From positions 868,001-932,000 of the forward strand of contig NC_014960.1 in NCBI RefSeq assembly GCF_000199675.1: a stretch of DNA of 64,000 bases, in the 5' to 3' direction. A program made the position numbers and the translations under genes. Below, piece by piece: positions 17,001-22,845 of this stretch. Position 1 is the stretch's first letter. Each line of letters opens with the position of its first letter. Source of the DNA: Anaerolinea thermophila UNI-1. GTDB lineage: Bacteria > Chloroflexota > Anaerolineae > Anaerolineales > Anaerolineaceae. Below the pieces are notes generated by a model. That model did no database searches. It was not told the origin of the DNA and saw nothing but the letters and a program-made list of their open reading frames with translations.

Positions 17001-19493
17001 GGATGGAACTGCACGCCGGACAACAATGCCGGGAGCACCTGCACGCTGAGTCTGGGGACGCTGGCGGGCGGCGCAAGCGGCACGGTGACCTTTGCGGTGA
17101 CGGTGGACAACCCGTTACCGGCAGGGGTGACGCAGATTGCCAACACGGTGGTGATTGCGGATGATGGCGCGAACGGCGCTGATCCGACACCGGGGAATAA
17201 CACTGGCAGTGACGACACGCCGGTGGATGCCGCGCCGGACCTGACGGTGAGCAAGACGGACGGCGGGGTGACGGCGGCGCCGGGGGATGTGGTAGCCTAC
17301 ACCATCAGTTACGCGAATGTGGGCAATCAGGCGGCAGAGAACGTGGTGCTGACGGAGACGGTGCCAGCCAACAGCGTGTTCAATGCAGGGGCGAGTACGG
17401 TGGGGTGGAGTTGTGTACCGGACAACAATGCCGGGAGCACCTGCACGCTGAGTCTGGGGACGCTGGCGGGCGGCGCGAGCGGCACGGTGACCTTTGCGGT
17501 GACGGTGGACAACCCGTTACCGGCAGGGGTGACGCAGATTGCCAACACGGTGGTGATTGCGGATGACGGCACGAACGGTGCTGACCCGACACCGGGGAAT
17601 AACACTGGCAGTGACGACACGCCCTTAGGCGCAGCGCCGGACTTAACAATTGAGAAGAGCGATGGCGTGGATCTGGTTTCTCCGGGTGAAACGCTGGTGT
17701 ACACTCTGACGGTGCGCAATGTGGGCAATCAGGAAGCTACCGGAGTGGTGGTGGAGGAAACCGTTCCCAGCGGTACCACCTTCGTATCGGCTTCCAGCAC
17801 GTCAGGCTGGACATGCGTTCCCGATAACAACGCCGGAAGCACCTGTACCTTGAGCCTGGGTTCGCTGGCGGCAGGTGCTACGGTGACCGTGCAGTTTGCG
17901 GTGGCGGTGGATGATCCGCTTACTCCTGATATTTTGAATATTCTGAACACGGTCACGGTACGCGATGACGGTCAAAACGGCGCTGATCCAACGCCGGACA
18001 ACAACACTTCTACTGATATGGATGAGATTGGGGTGAGTGCCAAACAACTGGTAGCCACCAATCAGGACTTCACTGCCAATCCGGAAGTTGCTATCGGCGA
18101 GGTACTGACGTATGAAATCTCGCTGGATGTTCCTGCCGGTTCGGTGCAGAATCTGGTACTGACCGATACGCTGGATCGCGGGCTGGCTTTCATTGGGTGT
18201 GACTCAATTACTGCCGATCCCGCGGTGACGGCTTCGGCGGGTCCGCTGACGGCGATTTGCAACACCGCCAGCATCGCGGCTGAACCTGCGGGAAGCACCA
18301 ATCCCGCTGATGCCGGGCGTAAGATGACGCTGAACTTTGGCAATGTCACCAATACCTCGCCCGAACCGCAGACGCTGGTAGTACGTTACCGTGTGGTGGT
18401 GCTGGACGTGGCGGAGAATGTCAGCGGGGTGACTTTGAACAATCATGCTCAATGGACCTGGACAGGCGGAAATGTGGAAGCAGAGGCTTCACTGGTGCGC
18501 ATCATCGAACCGCGGTTGATGGTGGAAAAGACCGTTGCCCCGCGGGAAGCCATGGAAGGACAGGAAGTCACCTTTACGATTACCCTCTCCCGTCATCCGG
18601 ATAGTGAGGGTCCGGCTCACAATGTGGTTTTGACCGATGTTGTGCCGTACGGCTTAACCTACGTGCCCGGATCGTGGCAGTTCGTCAGCGGTGTAGCGCC
18701 TACCACTCTGGTGGAGAGCGGAGTGCCGACGCTGACGGCAACCTGGGATGTCTTCCCAGCCAATGCCCCGGCTACCGTCTTGCAGTTCCGCGCGCGGGTG
18801 ACAAACATCAAACCCGGCAGTAGCGTGACCAACGTGGCGCAGGTGGTTTGGAGCAGTCTGCCGGATTATGTGGGAGCGCCGCAGTCACCTTACAACCCGC
18901 GCTCGATTGAACGCTCTTACGTTCCGGGTTCTGTGGTGGATGTGTACGGTGCTTCGGGAAAAGCCTCTCTGCTGGTGCCGGAACTGGAACTGCCCAAGAC
19001 CGGCTTTGCCCCTGGACTGGTGACCCAACTGCCTGCCCAGCCGGCTGATAAGCAATATACCGATCAGGGCATGACGCTGGAAATCCCCACGCTGGGGGTG
19101 AAGGCGCCCATCATGGGCGTACCGTTGACGGCGGAAGGCTGGGACTTAACCTGGCTGTCCAATCAGGTGGGGTATCTGGAAGGAACGGCGTTCCCCACCT
19201 GGAAAGGCAACAGCGGGTTGACCGCGCATGTGTACGGTCCCGATGGCAAGCCCGGCCCGTTTGTGAATTTGGGCAAACTCAAGTGGGGCGATACCATCAT
19301 CATCCGCTACGCCGGACAGGAATACCGCTATGCGGTGCGGGTGGTCAAGCGGGTACAGCCCGATGATCTGAGTGTACTCGGCCATCAGGAACGCGCCTGG
19401 CTCACCCTCATCACCTGCCAGGGATACAACCAGCAGACAAATGATTACGCTTCCCGTGTGGTGGTGCAGGCGGTGCTGATAGAAGTGAAATAG
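8025..19493 (+). CDS. Giant secreted DUF11-repeat protein with LPKTG motif and C-terminal sortase domain
   Basis: At 3822 residues this is by far the largest gene here. Residues 1-30 form a signal peptide (hydrophobic core, cleavage expected after VQA). Nearly all the rest is a chain of roughly twenty DUF11-type immunoglobulin-like beta domains, recognisable by repeated phrases such as TDTLPAGLTYVPGS, VTFTITV and SKSDGG. Residues 2670-3205 are four nearly identical 134-residue units. LPKTG occurs at 3656-3660. Instead of a membrane helix and charged tail, a sortase domain follows (about 3683-3820): IPTLGVKAPI, GNSGLTAHVYG with His3735, LKWGDTIII, LITCQGYN with Cys3798, and SRVVVQA with Arg3811. 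All three catalytic residues are thus present. The protein probably forms a long surface stalk and may process itself or neighbours at LPXTG sites; that is inference. GGAGG precedes the ATG. Confidence 0.9.
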   Translation: MHKSVALRIGSIWGIFLMLIGALPIVPVQARPLAQPTTDVSLNVPAETMLGQPFTFTVTFDNNGTAPGYGPFIDLILPATGADGDDGLTFAGATYLGLPLSSVVLTFPAPTGCVAHPYAVDTSGAPVQVCGTPGDQLVVLLLPFGSFFPDQPPVEVNVSVNMNNYADVDTPLTIQARGGYQFGETPVSDPSTDPSIVGGWTTASTTPTLIRVVKTYLGPEDETVTGPNFPRTYRIAVDIPVGQTITNLTVTDLLPPNLAFLAVTSTSPGGAVVLDQPATPGAQLPPNNDLIVRWASVTGGASDTDVVVEFTFYVPLNDASGNPVLNPITGDDVLSLNDSRAEGNWTPLDPRDTAGLVTSNMPPSDYTITLKSIAIQKSVANLSPAPLSPGDTLEYTLQVQVSDFFALTDIIIDDLFSDGQAWDATFTPTLSVTEHGATTSAPMNSANYTVIPNAFLGFTEVTFRVSSELQSRGLDRILLGGCVPDGGTGGPVPDCGAYNGGATTLTLRFRTVVQENFLYNYPSGDPSVDQGDMLNNLVTAMSNVLNVANLTPTGEDEQDSSQAETSIPRGAGDKTIYAINGVVCSPQPCTSVRVAPADTVTYRLRYTLPTSDVENLYLIDYLPLPVFNATEVTTFNPTVSPAAPPAGQAKFGPADTFYAYSSLVPALTTSTAQNSVRFDYGSYDSASNQSTTVDILFTVTVRSDPFADGLYLTNQLRGHEGATNAGDSVADSIVQIQLTEPILNIRKGVVWSENSAAVFNPSQVAPAGVTFSGSGCPRFSGTVNSSGLATQPINSNITGGVDAGDRLTFAITVENTGSGLNGAFDVRIADTLPAGMTYVPGSLCVTDGTGAAIGYSGAETDLFGTGIVLNDPGPTANPAGALDPYDASNGRNIAVVTFDVTLDGTLVSGASLVNTALLTNYAGSEGGADHTPTDLTDQATVQARTAGLGKIFTTEIINSVNSVTQAVIGELVTYTVRITVPEGVMNNVAVQDDLPAGLAFVDCLGITASTDVSTNLSGGFATACNDPINPTVNLNGHTVVFNLGTLTNANRDNSTDEYVDIQFTAVVLNELGNQAGTTLRNTARLIVDGGAGGTATVQSADLTVIEPQVNTSKSASPNTNLDAGDVVTFTITLNNPNSAADTDAYDVVMTDVIPALFTYVPGSFTVSACSAGVPVLNDTALPTLTATFATFPRNTSCTLTFQATVNNTVRAGNPTVTNTATTTWTSLSGSPGDRSPYNTSSEERDGSGAPLNDYLSSEPEPVNFANTATTKYLVATSEGHTSGASVAVGEIVRYRVVVRVPEGTQPNFQIRDNLPPGLTFLNDGTATLAFVSNGAGFTSTGIGIVPAIPAGCTVPGSTANATTPASPLPCTLADGNIGSTGSTATNLDNYTDAAGSFTGVDVYFKLGNLVNADSDPDYEYVVIEFNAFVDNNYPTNPNDTGDTRGNSANTYVNGSSNSTSNTVNVVVAEPLLTISKTASIASGDAGDPVTFTITVGAQSGANRTTAFDLVVSDTLDGYLVPGTVSVTSSQGATCAGGTPFNASASFAGQVMTMNATCLDPGQTITITIDATISPSAPNGFSISNTATVTYTSLPGSGTPLGTSTIPGGDYYGERNGTQTPNPNNDYRASSTAIIVATNSPQIAKSVSPTTYTIGDLVTYNLVVTLPEGVTQALVVTDDIPAGLQVESYQIITSAAASGGLLAADYNGALPAPTVTQAGGSGGDITFNFGDTPTTADNVANNNAFLIQITARVLNIASNVDGTTLTNTATVAYNGPAVPPSSVNLTIIEPTIVTTKNVTPNANIQAGNLLTYTVRFTNTGNSPAYDITAVDTLAQGVAYQSGSASCQFFDGVTTAPIAVNVTDAGATLTFSGVPADAWDLPVTDPDAYIECTYQALALSSLHLDGAHVNTIDADWSSHNGSDAFERVYDDTTSYPNDGTQDTASATFTSPAPTFSKSDGGLTSATIGQVISYTLTMQSPLGTLRNLTITDTLPAGLIYQTGSLSVSAGITAPVSVTVSSPNDGTAPVTLTVDFGNAVVSSSPVTLTFTAQVANVAGNQQGISLNNTASLTYTDATGTTRTLNASDPVTLVEPAMTLSKAVVPPTPADAGGVATYTLVLANPGGANVSPAYDVHLVDTLPAGLTLDLGSISVNLVGGAAGVTDASAGNTVDITIGVIPPGGSATVTFTATLDANIQPGQTFNNTANADWTSLSGSVSGERDGSGGVNDYRTSTSANFTSAGYTLSKALVATSAGHTSGANLTIGETVTFELAVSLPEGTIPAPVVVTDDLPVGLAYVTGSGALDVTGFNGTVDSTDPVITSAGGSGDDVVFTFNQPVVVNADNDPANNTLRLRLTARVVNELANQNGVSLTNNASLQAGSGPVVQASPVTVTLVEPDLALNKTASTTTPGLGQVVTFTLTVAHSAASSADAQDVVLTDVIPAGLTYVPGSLASSGYAPTVLDDSGAPNLLVRWDVLPLGQNGVITYQAQVTTPSLGTAMTNNAGLVWTSLSGSDSGERDGSGGVNDYLRASSVTLTSTGPDLQISKSDGGVSVIPGGTITYTLNYSNTGNGAATGVVISETVPAHTTFVGPAGWTCTPNNNAGSVCTYNLGTLTPGASGSLTYQVQVVNPVPAGVTQINNVVYIADDGTHGNDPTPGNNTGSDDTPVDAVPDLTVSKTDGGVTAAPGDVVAYTISYANVGNQAAENVVLTETVPANSVFNAGASTAGWNCTPDNNAGSTCTLSLGTLAGGASGTVTFAVTVDNPLPAGVTQIANTVVIADDGANGADPTPGNNTGSDDTPVDAAPDLTVSKTDGGVTAAPGDVVAYTISYANVGNQAAENVVLTETVPANSVFNAGASTAGWNCTPDNNAGSTCTLSLGTLAGGASGTVTFAVTVDNPLPAGVTQIANTVVIADDGANGADPTPGNNTGSDDTPVDAAPDLTVSKTDGGVTAAPGDVVAYTISYANVGNQAAENVVLTETVPANSVFNAGASTTGWNCTPDNNAGSTCTLSLGTLAGGASGTVTFAVTVDNPLPAGVTQIANTVVIADDGANGADPTPGNNTGSDDTPVDAAPDLTVSKTDGGVTAAPGDVVAYTISYANVGNQAAENVVLTETVPANSVFNAGASTVGWSCVPDNNAGSTCTLSLGTLAGGASGTVTFAVTVDNPLPAGVTQIANTVVIADDGTNGADPTPGNNTGSDDTPLGAAPDLTIEKSDGVDLVSPGETLVYTLTVRNVGNQEATGVVVEETVPSGTTFVSASSTSGWTCVPDNNAGSTCTLSLGSLAAGATVTVQFAVAVDDPLTPDILNILNTVTVRDDGQNGADPTPDNNTSTDMDEIGVSAKQLVATNQDFTANPEVAIGEVLTYEISLDVPAGSVQNLVLTDTLDRGLAFIGCDSITADPAVTASAGPLTAICNTASIAAEPAGSTNPADAGRKMTLNFGNVTNTSPEPQTLVVRYRVVVLDVAENVSGVTLNNHAQWTWTGGNVEAEASLVRIIEPRLMVEKTVAPREAMEGQEVTFTITLSRHPDSEGPAHNVVLTDVVPYGLTYVPGSWQFVSGVAPTTLVESGVPTLTATWDVFPANAPATVLQFRARVTNIKPGSSVTNVAQVVWSSLPDYVGAPQSPYNPRSIERSYVPGSVVDVYGASGKASLLVPELELPKTGFAPGLVTQLPAQPADKQYTDQGMTLEIPTLGVKAPIMGVPLTAEGWDLTWLSNQVGYLEGTAFPTWKGNSGLTAHVYGPDGKPGPFVNLGKLKWGDTIIIRYAGQEYRYAVRVVKRVQPDDLSVLGHQERAWLTLITCQGYNQQTNDYASRVVVQAVLIEVK
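16032..17639 (+). repeat. Four tandem 402-bp in-frame repeats in the DUF11 gene
   Basis: Units start at 16032, 16434, 16836 and 17238 and each is exactly 402 bp (134 codons). Units 1 and 2 differ by a single visible base (ACA versus ACG at the third codon). Units 3 and 4 differ at a handful of scattered sites, mostly around the codons for NAGAST. Flanking DUF11 domains on both sides are clearly diverged. The period keeps the reading frame, so unit number can change without breaking the protein. Confidence 0.95.
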
Positions 19494-19546
19494 TTCAGCC
19501 GGGCACTTGAATTGCCAGCATTTGAAAGCAAAACGCTGAATATAGA

Positions 19547-19572
19547 ACGCCCCCCGCAAGCGCGGGGGGCGT
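19547..19572. terminator. Bidirectional GC-rich terminator hairpin
   Basis: An 11-bp stem (ACGCCCCCCGC at 19547-19557 with GCGGGGGGCGT at 19562-19572, loop AAGC) separates the convergent DUF11 and cytidylate-kinase-like genes. The minus-strand exit side reads TCTATATT, a weak T-rich run; the plus side has none. Confidence 0.7.
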
Positions 19573-19576
19573 AACA

Positions 19577-20281
19577 TCAGGCGGGTTGTGCCGCCTGTTG
19601 GGAGCGGCTTTCCAATTCCTTTACGGCTTGTACGATGAGATTTGCCGCCTGCTCCAGCGAGAGTTTGCCGGTGTTCAGCACCATGTGATAGAGCATGGGA
19701 TCTGCCCAGTTGGCTTCGTAGAAACGCTTGATGTAATCGGCTGATGCCGCATCGCGCTCTTCAATCAGATTTTGCGCCTGACGGCGCGGCTGGATGTCGG
19801 CATAGCCACGGTGATTTTGTTCGCGGATTTGCTGTTTGACCCGCAGGATGCGGTCTTCCAGCGGGGCTTCAATGCGCACATGCAGGGTGTTGGGTTCGTT
19901 TTGCAAAATCACCTGACCGCCGCGCCCCACGATAACCACGTTACCCTGAGCGTGTGCACTTTGTACGGCTTTCTGTACCAGGCGCAGGGCAGTCTCTTCG
20001 CTCAGTTCCTGCTCCAGCAGATGTACACTGTAGGGCTCTTCAATCACGCCATAGGTAATTGAAATTGGTGCGGTGCGGGCAAACAGTCTCTCCAGAAAGC
20101 CGCGCACCCGGTAGTTATCCTCACTGTAGTCGATGATTTCCTGCTCGGAAAGCCCGCTCTCTCGGGCGGCGTTCAGAATCATCCATTTATCAAACATGCG
20201 GTAGTTGAGCATGTCTGCCACCATGCGGGCAATCTCATCCCCACCACTGCCAAACTGACGCGAGATGGTGATTGTTGCCAT
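19577..20281 (-). CDS. Cytidylate kinase-like protein
   Basis: The 234-residue protein opens with ATITISRQFGSGGDEIA, a P-loop of the type found in the cytidylate-kinase-like family (Pfam Cytidylate_kin2). The segment VVIVGRGGQVIL in the middle and a lid-like Arg-rich stretch (LEDRILRVKQQIREQN) also fit. Family members resemble CMP kinase, but many are of unknown substrate and lack the CMP-binding insert. The start is an ATG with GGAGG 7 bases upstream, and a good promoter lies at 20416-20444. It is transcribed alone and ends at the shared hairpin. Confidence 0.8.
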   Translation of the reverse strand: MATITISRQFGSGGDEIARMVADMLNYRMFDKWMILNAARESGLSEQEIIDYSEDNYRVRGFLERLFARTAPISITYGVIEEPYSVHLLEQELSEETALRLVQKAVQSAHAQGNVVIVGRGGQVILQNEPNTLHVRIEAPLEDRILRVKQQIREQNHRGYADIQPRRQAQNLIEERDAASADYIKRFYEANWADPMLYHMVLNTGKLSLEQAANLIVQAVKELESRSQQAAQPA

Positions 20282-20415
20282 ACCACACCTCCATTTGAGT
20301 TGGTCTATTTTTCGAACCCGAATGGAAGGCGGGGGTGACTTATGATAAATCAGGCTTGACGCTGATTCTCCGCCCGACTTTGTTGCCGTGCCATGCAGGG
20401 GAATTGTCTATACAT

Positions 20416-20444
20416 AGCATAGCATATTCAGCGGGGAGATTCAA
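20416..20444 (-). promoter_or_regulatory. Promoter of the cytidylate-kinase-like gene
   Basis: Minus-strand -35 TTGAAT (20439-20444) and -10 TATGCT (20416-20421) are 17 bases apart; a second TATGCT overlaps at 20421-20426. The start would be near 20409, giving a leader of about 130 bases. The rest of the 250-base gap to 20535 holds no other feature I can support. Confidence 0.5.
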
Positions 20445-20534
20445 TCTGAATCGCCAGAAAATTAAAAAATAGGTAACGAAAATCGGAGAAGTGCATCCAA
20501 TTGAAAGACAACAATTTGATGGTTTGGAGGATGT

Positions 20535-20915
20535 ATGAAAATTGCCTTCCCAACGCAGGATGGAGAAAAGATTTACGCCCATTTAGGGCAGGCGCGTTTC
20601 TTTAAGGTGATTGAGGTACAGGATGGGGCAGTGGTCAACACTGAAATGCGCGAGAAGGAAGTCCATCAACATCATGATGACGAACAGGAGCATCCCCCTC
20701 ATGCTCACGGTGGACACCATGCCCATGCCATGTTTGACCTGTTGAAAGACTGCCAGGTGTTAATTTCCGGGGGGATGGGCACGCCTGCTTTTGAGCGTGC
20801 CCGCGAACAGGGACTGGAGGTCATTCTGACCGGCGAGCGCTCCATTGAAAAAGCACTTCAGGCATATCTGAAAGGCGTACTTGAGTCGGATTTGCGCCGT
20901 GTGCATGCCCATTAA
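20535..20915 (+). CDS. NifX/NifB-like (dinitrogenase FeMo-cofactor family) protein with His-rich insert
   Basis: This 126-residue protein matches the Nitro_FeMo-Co fold: an N-terminal MKIAFPTQDGE strand, HLGQARFFKVIEV, then VLISGGMGTPAFERAREQGLEVILTGE and a C-terminal helix. Between the two halves is an insert of about 24 residues with eleven histidines (HQHHDDEQEHPPHAHGGHHA, residues 44-63, then HAM), likely to bind nickel, zinc or an iron-sulfur unit. No nif genes are nearby, so a nitrogenase role is unlikely; such stand-alone proteins are thought to carry or sense metal clusters. GGAGG precedes the ATG and a textbook terminator follows. Confidence 0.8.
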   Translation: MKIAFPTQDGEKIYAHLGQARFFKVIEVQDGAVVNTEMREKEVHQHHDDEQEHPPHAHGGHHAHAMFDLLKDCQVLISGGMGTPAFERAREQGLEVILTGERSIEKALQAYLKGVLESDLRRVHAH

Positions 20916-20921
20916 CGAATT

Positions 20922-20950
20922 AGCCCCCGCCACGCGGGGGCTTTATTTTT
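20922..20950 (+). terminator. Rho-independent terminator
   Basis: A stem GCCCCCGC / GCGGGGGC with loop CAC is followed by TTTATTTTT. It ends the NifX-like gene and lies immediately after the stop codon of the convergent SIS-domain gene. Confidence 0.85.
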
Positions 20951-21983
20951 ACTCCGTGCGCGTCACTTTAAAGATAGTTCTCGGGTGGTCGGGGTCGTAT
21001 CCTCTGGCTAGTGTGAGATAGTAGGTGAACAATTGTGCAGGCAGGATGCTCACCAGGGGCGAAAGCCACTCAGGAACGCCTTCAGGAATTGGTAGAGCGG
21101 TGGTTGCCTGATTCAATGCCTCATGTCCGTTGGAAATGACCACGGTTTCTGCCCTCAGCCTTCGTAATTGCTCCAGGGTCTGATGCACAGAAGCGAAGAT
21201 TTTTCCCTGCGGAGCAACCACCATCACAGGAAAGCCTTCCTGTATCATGGCAATGGGTCCGTGAAGGAAATCTGCTGAAGAGTACGGCTCGGCGGCAACA
21301 TAGGTGAGTTCTTTCAGTTTCAATGCCCATTCGAACGCCGTGGCGTAGTTGAATCCACGCCCAAGCACCGCACAGCGTTCCATGTAGCGGTAACGTTGAA
21401 CGGCTTGTTCTATCCGGGCTTCATCCTTTAACACTTCCTCAGCCCATGCTGGAAGTTGCCAGAGTTCTGCCCAAAGTTCAGAGGACTCGCTCAATGCCGC
21501 GGCAATCATGGCAATGGCTGTCAACTGCGCGGTGTAGGTCTTGGTAGCCGCCACGGCTTTTTCTGCCCCTGCCTGAATATCGAAATGATGTTCTGCAATC
21601 TGCGCCAGCGGAGAATCAGGCGTATTGGTAATTGCCAGCGTCAGGCATCCCTGCCGTTTGCCTTCTTCTACCACCTGCACGATGTCTGGCGATTGTCCCG
21701 ATTGTGAAATACCCACCACCAGCGCCCCACGCATGCGCGGCGGAGTCTGGTAGTAGGTGAACAAAGAGGGTGTGGCTAATGCCACTGGTAAACCGTTCAA
21801 AGCCCCCCAGAGATAAGTGGCATAGCGGGCGGCATTGTCAGAGGTGCCTCTGGCGGCAATCACCACATACTGGACATCATGAGAGCGAATGGCTTGCGCA
21901 ATCCGCTGAGCCGTTTCCCGCTGGTTTTCCAGCAGATGTCTGAGACGTTGGGGCTGTTCGAGGATTTCGTCATGCAGAATCAT
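20949..21983 (-). CDS. SIS-domain sugar-phosphate deaminase/isomerase (GlmS isomerase-like)
   Basis: The 344-residue protein is two SIS domains in tandem, equal to the isomerase half of GlmS without the glutaminase domain. Visible motifs include YVVIAARGTSDNA, VVGISQSGQSPDIVQVV, EKAVAATKTYTAQL and YSSADFLHGPIAM. Proteins of this form act as glucosamine-6-phosphate deaminases (GlmD or NagB-II type) or related amino-sugar deaminases, giving fructose 6-phosphate and ammonia. It is the last gene of the sugar-uptake operon, 9 bases after the permease stop, which supports an amino-sugar substrate. The exact sugar cannot be read from the sequence. Confidence 0.85.
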   Translation of the reverse strand: MILHDEILEQPQRLRHLLENQRETAQRIAQAIRSHDVQYVVIAARGTSDNAARYATYLWGALNGLPVALATPSLFTYYQTPPRMRGALVVGISQSGQSPDIVQVVEEGKRQGCLTLAITNTPDSPLAQIAEHHFDIQAGAEKAVAATKTYTAQLTAIAMIAAALSESSELWAELWQLPAWAEEVLKDEARIEQAVQRYRYMERCAVLGRGFNYATAFEWALKLKELTYVAAEPYSSADFLHGPIAMIQEGFPVMVVAPQGKIFASVHQTLEQLRRLRAETVVISNGHEALNQATTALPIPEGVPEWLSPLVSILPAQLFTYYLTLARGYDPDHPRTIFKVTRTE

Positions 21984-21992
21984 ATAAGGACT

Positions 21993-22835
21993 TTATCCTT
22001 TCAAGCCGGAGACCACCACTCCCTCAAGAATGAAGCGCTGGGAGAAGAAGAACACCACCATCAACGGCACGGTGGTCAGCACTGCCGCCGCCATAATGGT
22101 GGGCCATTGCTGAACCGTCAGGTTAATATTATAGAGTGTGGAGACATACACCGGCAGGGTGTACAGGTCCACTGTTTGCAGGTACATCAAGGGGGTGAGC
22201 AGGTTGTTCCAGAAGCCTACAAATAAAAACGTGGCAACCGTTGCCAGCGGGGTTTTCATCAAGGGCATGACGATTTCCCACCAGATTTGCAGGTGACTGG
22301 CACCGTCCACAAATGCGGCTTCATCCAGTTCTTTGGGAATTTGCGCCATTGCCTGGCGGAGCAGGAAGACCATTGCCGCACCGCCGGCAAAGAAGCCGGG
22401 GATGATCAGCGGTTTGAATGTGCCTACCCAGTTCAGTTTATTGAAAAACACGTACTGCGGCACAATCAGGGCTTGCGGGGGAATCATCATTGTGGAAAGC
22501 ATGAGGAAAAACACCAGATTCTTGCCGGGCCATTCCACACGGCTGAAGGCATACGCCACAAAGGCAATCGAAATCAGCGTGCCGGTGAGCGCCAGCGCGG
22601 TGTAAAACACGGTGTTGAAGTAGGCGCGCAGAAAATCGCTGTTCTGGAAAAGGCGCATATACGCCTGAAAAGTGGGATGCGCCGGAATCCAGATGATGCC
22701 CGGAGCGTTGGTTTCTTCCAGCGTCTTCAGAGAAGATGAAATCATCCACAGCAGGGGGAAACTCATCAGCACGGTCATGCCGGTCAGCAGGAAGTACAGC
22801 AAAATTCGTTCAAGAATGTGTGCAGACGTGCGCAT
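21993..22835 (-). CDS. ABC sugar transporter permease, MalG type
   Basis: This 280-residue inner-membrane permease has six predicted helices and the EAA loop PKELDEAAFVDGASHLQIWW followed by VMPL, which docks the ATPase. The N-terminal helix runs LLYFLLTGMTVLMSFPLLWM, and the C-terminus FILEGVVVSGLKG is typical of the CUT1 MalG group. It pairs with the permease just upstream (10-base gap). No ATP-binding subunit is encoded in the operon, so a shared MsmX/UgpC-type ATPase elsewhere is expected. Confidence 0.9.
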   Translation of the reverse strand: MRTSAHILERILLYFLLTGMTVLMSFPLLWMISSSLKTLEETNAPGIIWIPAHPTFQAYMRLFQNSDFLRAYFNTVFYTALALTGTLISIAFVAYAFSRVEWPGKNLVFFLMLSTMMIPPQALIVPQYVFFNKLNWVGTFKPLIIPGFFAGGAAMVFLLRQAMAQIPKELDEAAFVDGASHLQIWWEIVMPLMKTPLATVATFLFVGFWNNLLTPLMYLQTVDLYTLPVYVSTLYNINLTVQQWPTIMAAAVLTTVPLMVVFFFSQRFILEGVVVSGLKG

Positions 22836-22845
22836 GGTTTCCTCC

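Noticed and set aside
16032..17639. CRISPR-like periodicity
   Set aside because: The period is 402 bp with no short repeat/spacer structure, and the units are in-frame protein domains.
16121..17728. Repeated minus-strand open frames of 109 and 70 codons under the DUF11 repeats
   Set aside because: They recur every 402 bp only because the sense-strand repeat does; they have no ribosome sites and lie inside a strongly coding plus-strand frame.
18990..19004. LPKTG as an ordinary cell-wall sorting signal
   Set aside because: No hydrophobic helix or basic tail follows; a folded sortase domain of about 140 residues comes next.
20340..20582. 80-codon minus-strand open frame between two genes
   Set aside because: It overlaps the start of the NifX-like gene, has no ribosome site and no family resemblance.
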